A stretch of 64,000 nucleotides of DNA. Source: Anagrus nilaparvatae (lineage: Eukaryota; Arthropoda; Insecta; Hymenoptera; Mymaridae). The notes below the pieces were generated by a model, which searched no databases, was not told the DNA's origin, and worked only from the letters and a program-made list of their open reading frames with translations. Shown one piece after another: positions 63,827 through 64,000 of the stretch; within the stretch, counting starts at the first letter, position 1; each line of letters begins with the position of its first letter. A program made the position numbers and the translations under genes. The DNA lies in assembly GCA_022575985.1 (NCBI GenBank), contig JAKSXM010000007.1, forward strand, positions 68,726,501-68,790,500, read 5' to 3'.

Positions 63827-64000
63827 TTAGTCGTCTTTCTGAGACTCCCGTGGTAAAACGATTCTGTCAAAATAATCTTGCGACCTCTCATTCAAAAGAT
63901 TAGACGATATACTTTCAGATAAAATTACTTTTGAAAGTGATTTTAGTGCATCCTTTTGATTGGTAGACCATAAACCGTCCAAAATAAATTTTTTTTCTTC
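63827..64000 (-). CDS. Possible 3' end of a gene running off the window
   Basis: The minus strand is open for 57 codons from the window edge to TAA (63827-63829). It reads KFILDGLWSTNQKDALKSLS near its start and SQDYFDRIVLPRESQKDD at its end. The composition is balanced and amphipathic, unlike the repeat by-products. No start is needed, since it continues past 64000. I do not recognise the protein. A host gene C-terminus or last exon is possible, as is the tail of another transposon protein. It lies just outside the giant inverted repeat. Confidence 0.35.
   Translation of the reverse strand, partial: EEKKFILDGLWSTNQKDALKSLSKVILSESISSNLLNERSQDYFDRIVLPRESQKDD

Overview
This window comes from an animal nuclear genome that is strongly AT-rich, most likely an arthropod and probably an insect. 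The signs are Pao/BEL, copia-like, CR1/L2-like and R2-like retroelement remains, TTAA-flanked inverted-repeat elements of the piggyBac type, and spliceosomal intron signals. There is no operon structure and no confident intact host gene. I saw no rRNA or tRNA gene and no CRISPR array. The window is gene-poor and dominated by mobile elements, above all by inverted-repeat (foldback) elements whose arms are built from tandem arrays.

Layout. 1-9.5 kb: AT-rich DNA, a decayed copia-like pol (3.0-4.4 kb), and copies of a short hairpin repeat family (2.3, 7.1, 7.6 and again 29.3 kb). 9.5-10.9 kb: a 325-bp palindrome whose right end was hit by a GC-rich, poly(A)-tailed LINE-like insert with a 13-bp target duplication. 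11.0-13.0 and 17.4-18.8 kb: two complete TTAA-flanked foldbacks; partial relatives lie at 30.2, 38.2 and 38.4 kb. 13.9-16.6 kb: a 138-bp tandem array with an inverted counterpart; the loop between them holds a possible 92-nt coding exon. 19.3-22.2 kb: G-rich boxes around a dead CR1/L2-like reverse transcriptase. 23.9-26.6 kb: a 486-bp palindrome, an R2-like relic, and a broken copy of a multi-copy arthropod gene that still has an intron-like segment. 26.7-28.6 kb: T-rich tandem DNA. 30.7-38.0 kb: a 7-kb foldback. 39.6-41.6 and 41.9-42.6 kb: two related hairpin elements.

43.56-63.65 kb is a giant concentric inverted repeat. From outside in, its layers are a 105-bp array, a ~140-bp array, a unique arm, and a 34-bp array that turns round at about 51,068. 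A 7.35-kb Pao/BEL LTR retrotransposon (53060-60406, minus strand) sits in its right arm. The two LTRs read as identical, so the insertion is recent. Its gag-protease-RT and RNase H-integrase frames are separated by a one-base frame change.

The most unusual signal is a short box, roughly GGTTTTTTGGGTCGCTGA then ACACGAA. It recurs in at least seven otherwise different repeat families across the window. In paired arms it points inward, and in the tandem arrays it usually occurs once per ~140-bp monomer, followed by a small GC-rich hairpin. This suggests that many of the foldbacks derive from one superfamily of array-building elements. At the right edge a minus-strand reading frame (63827-64000) runs off the window and may be the end of a real gene.
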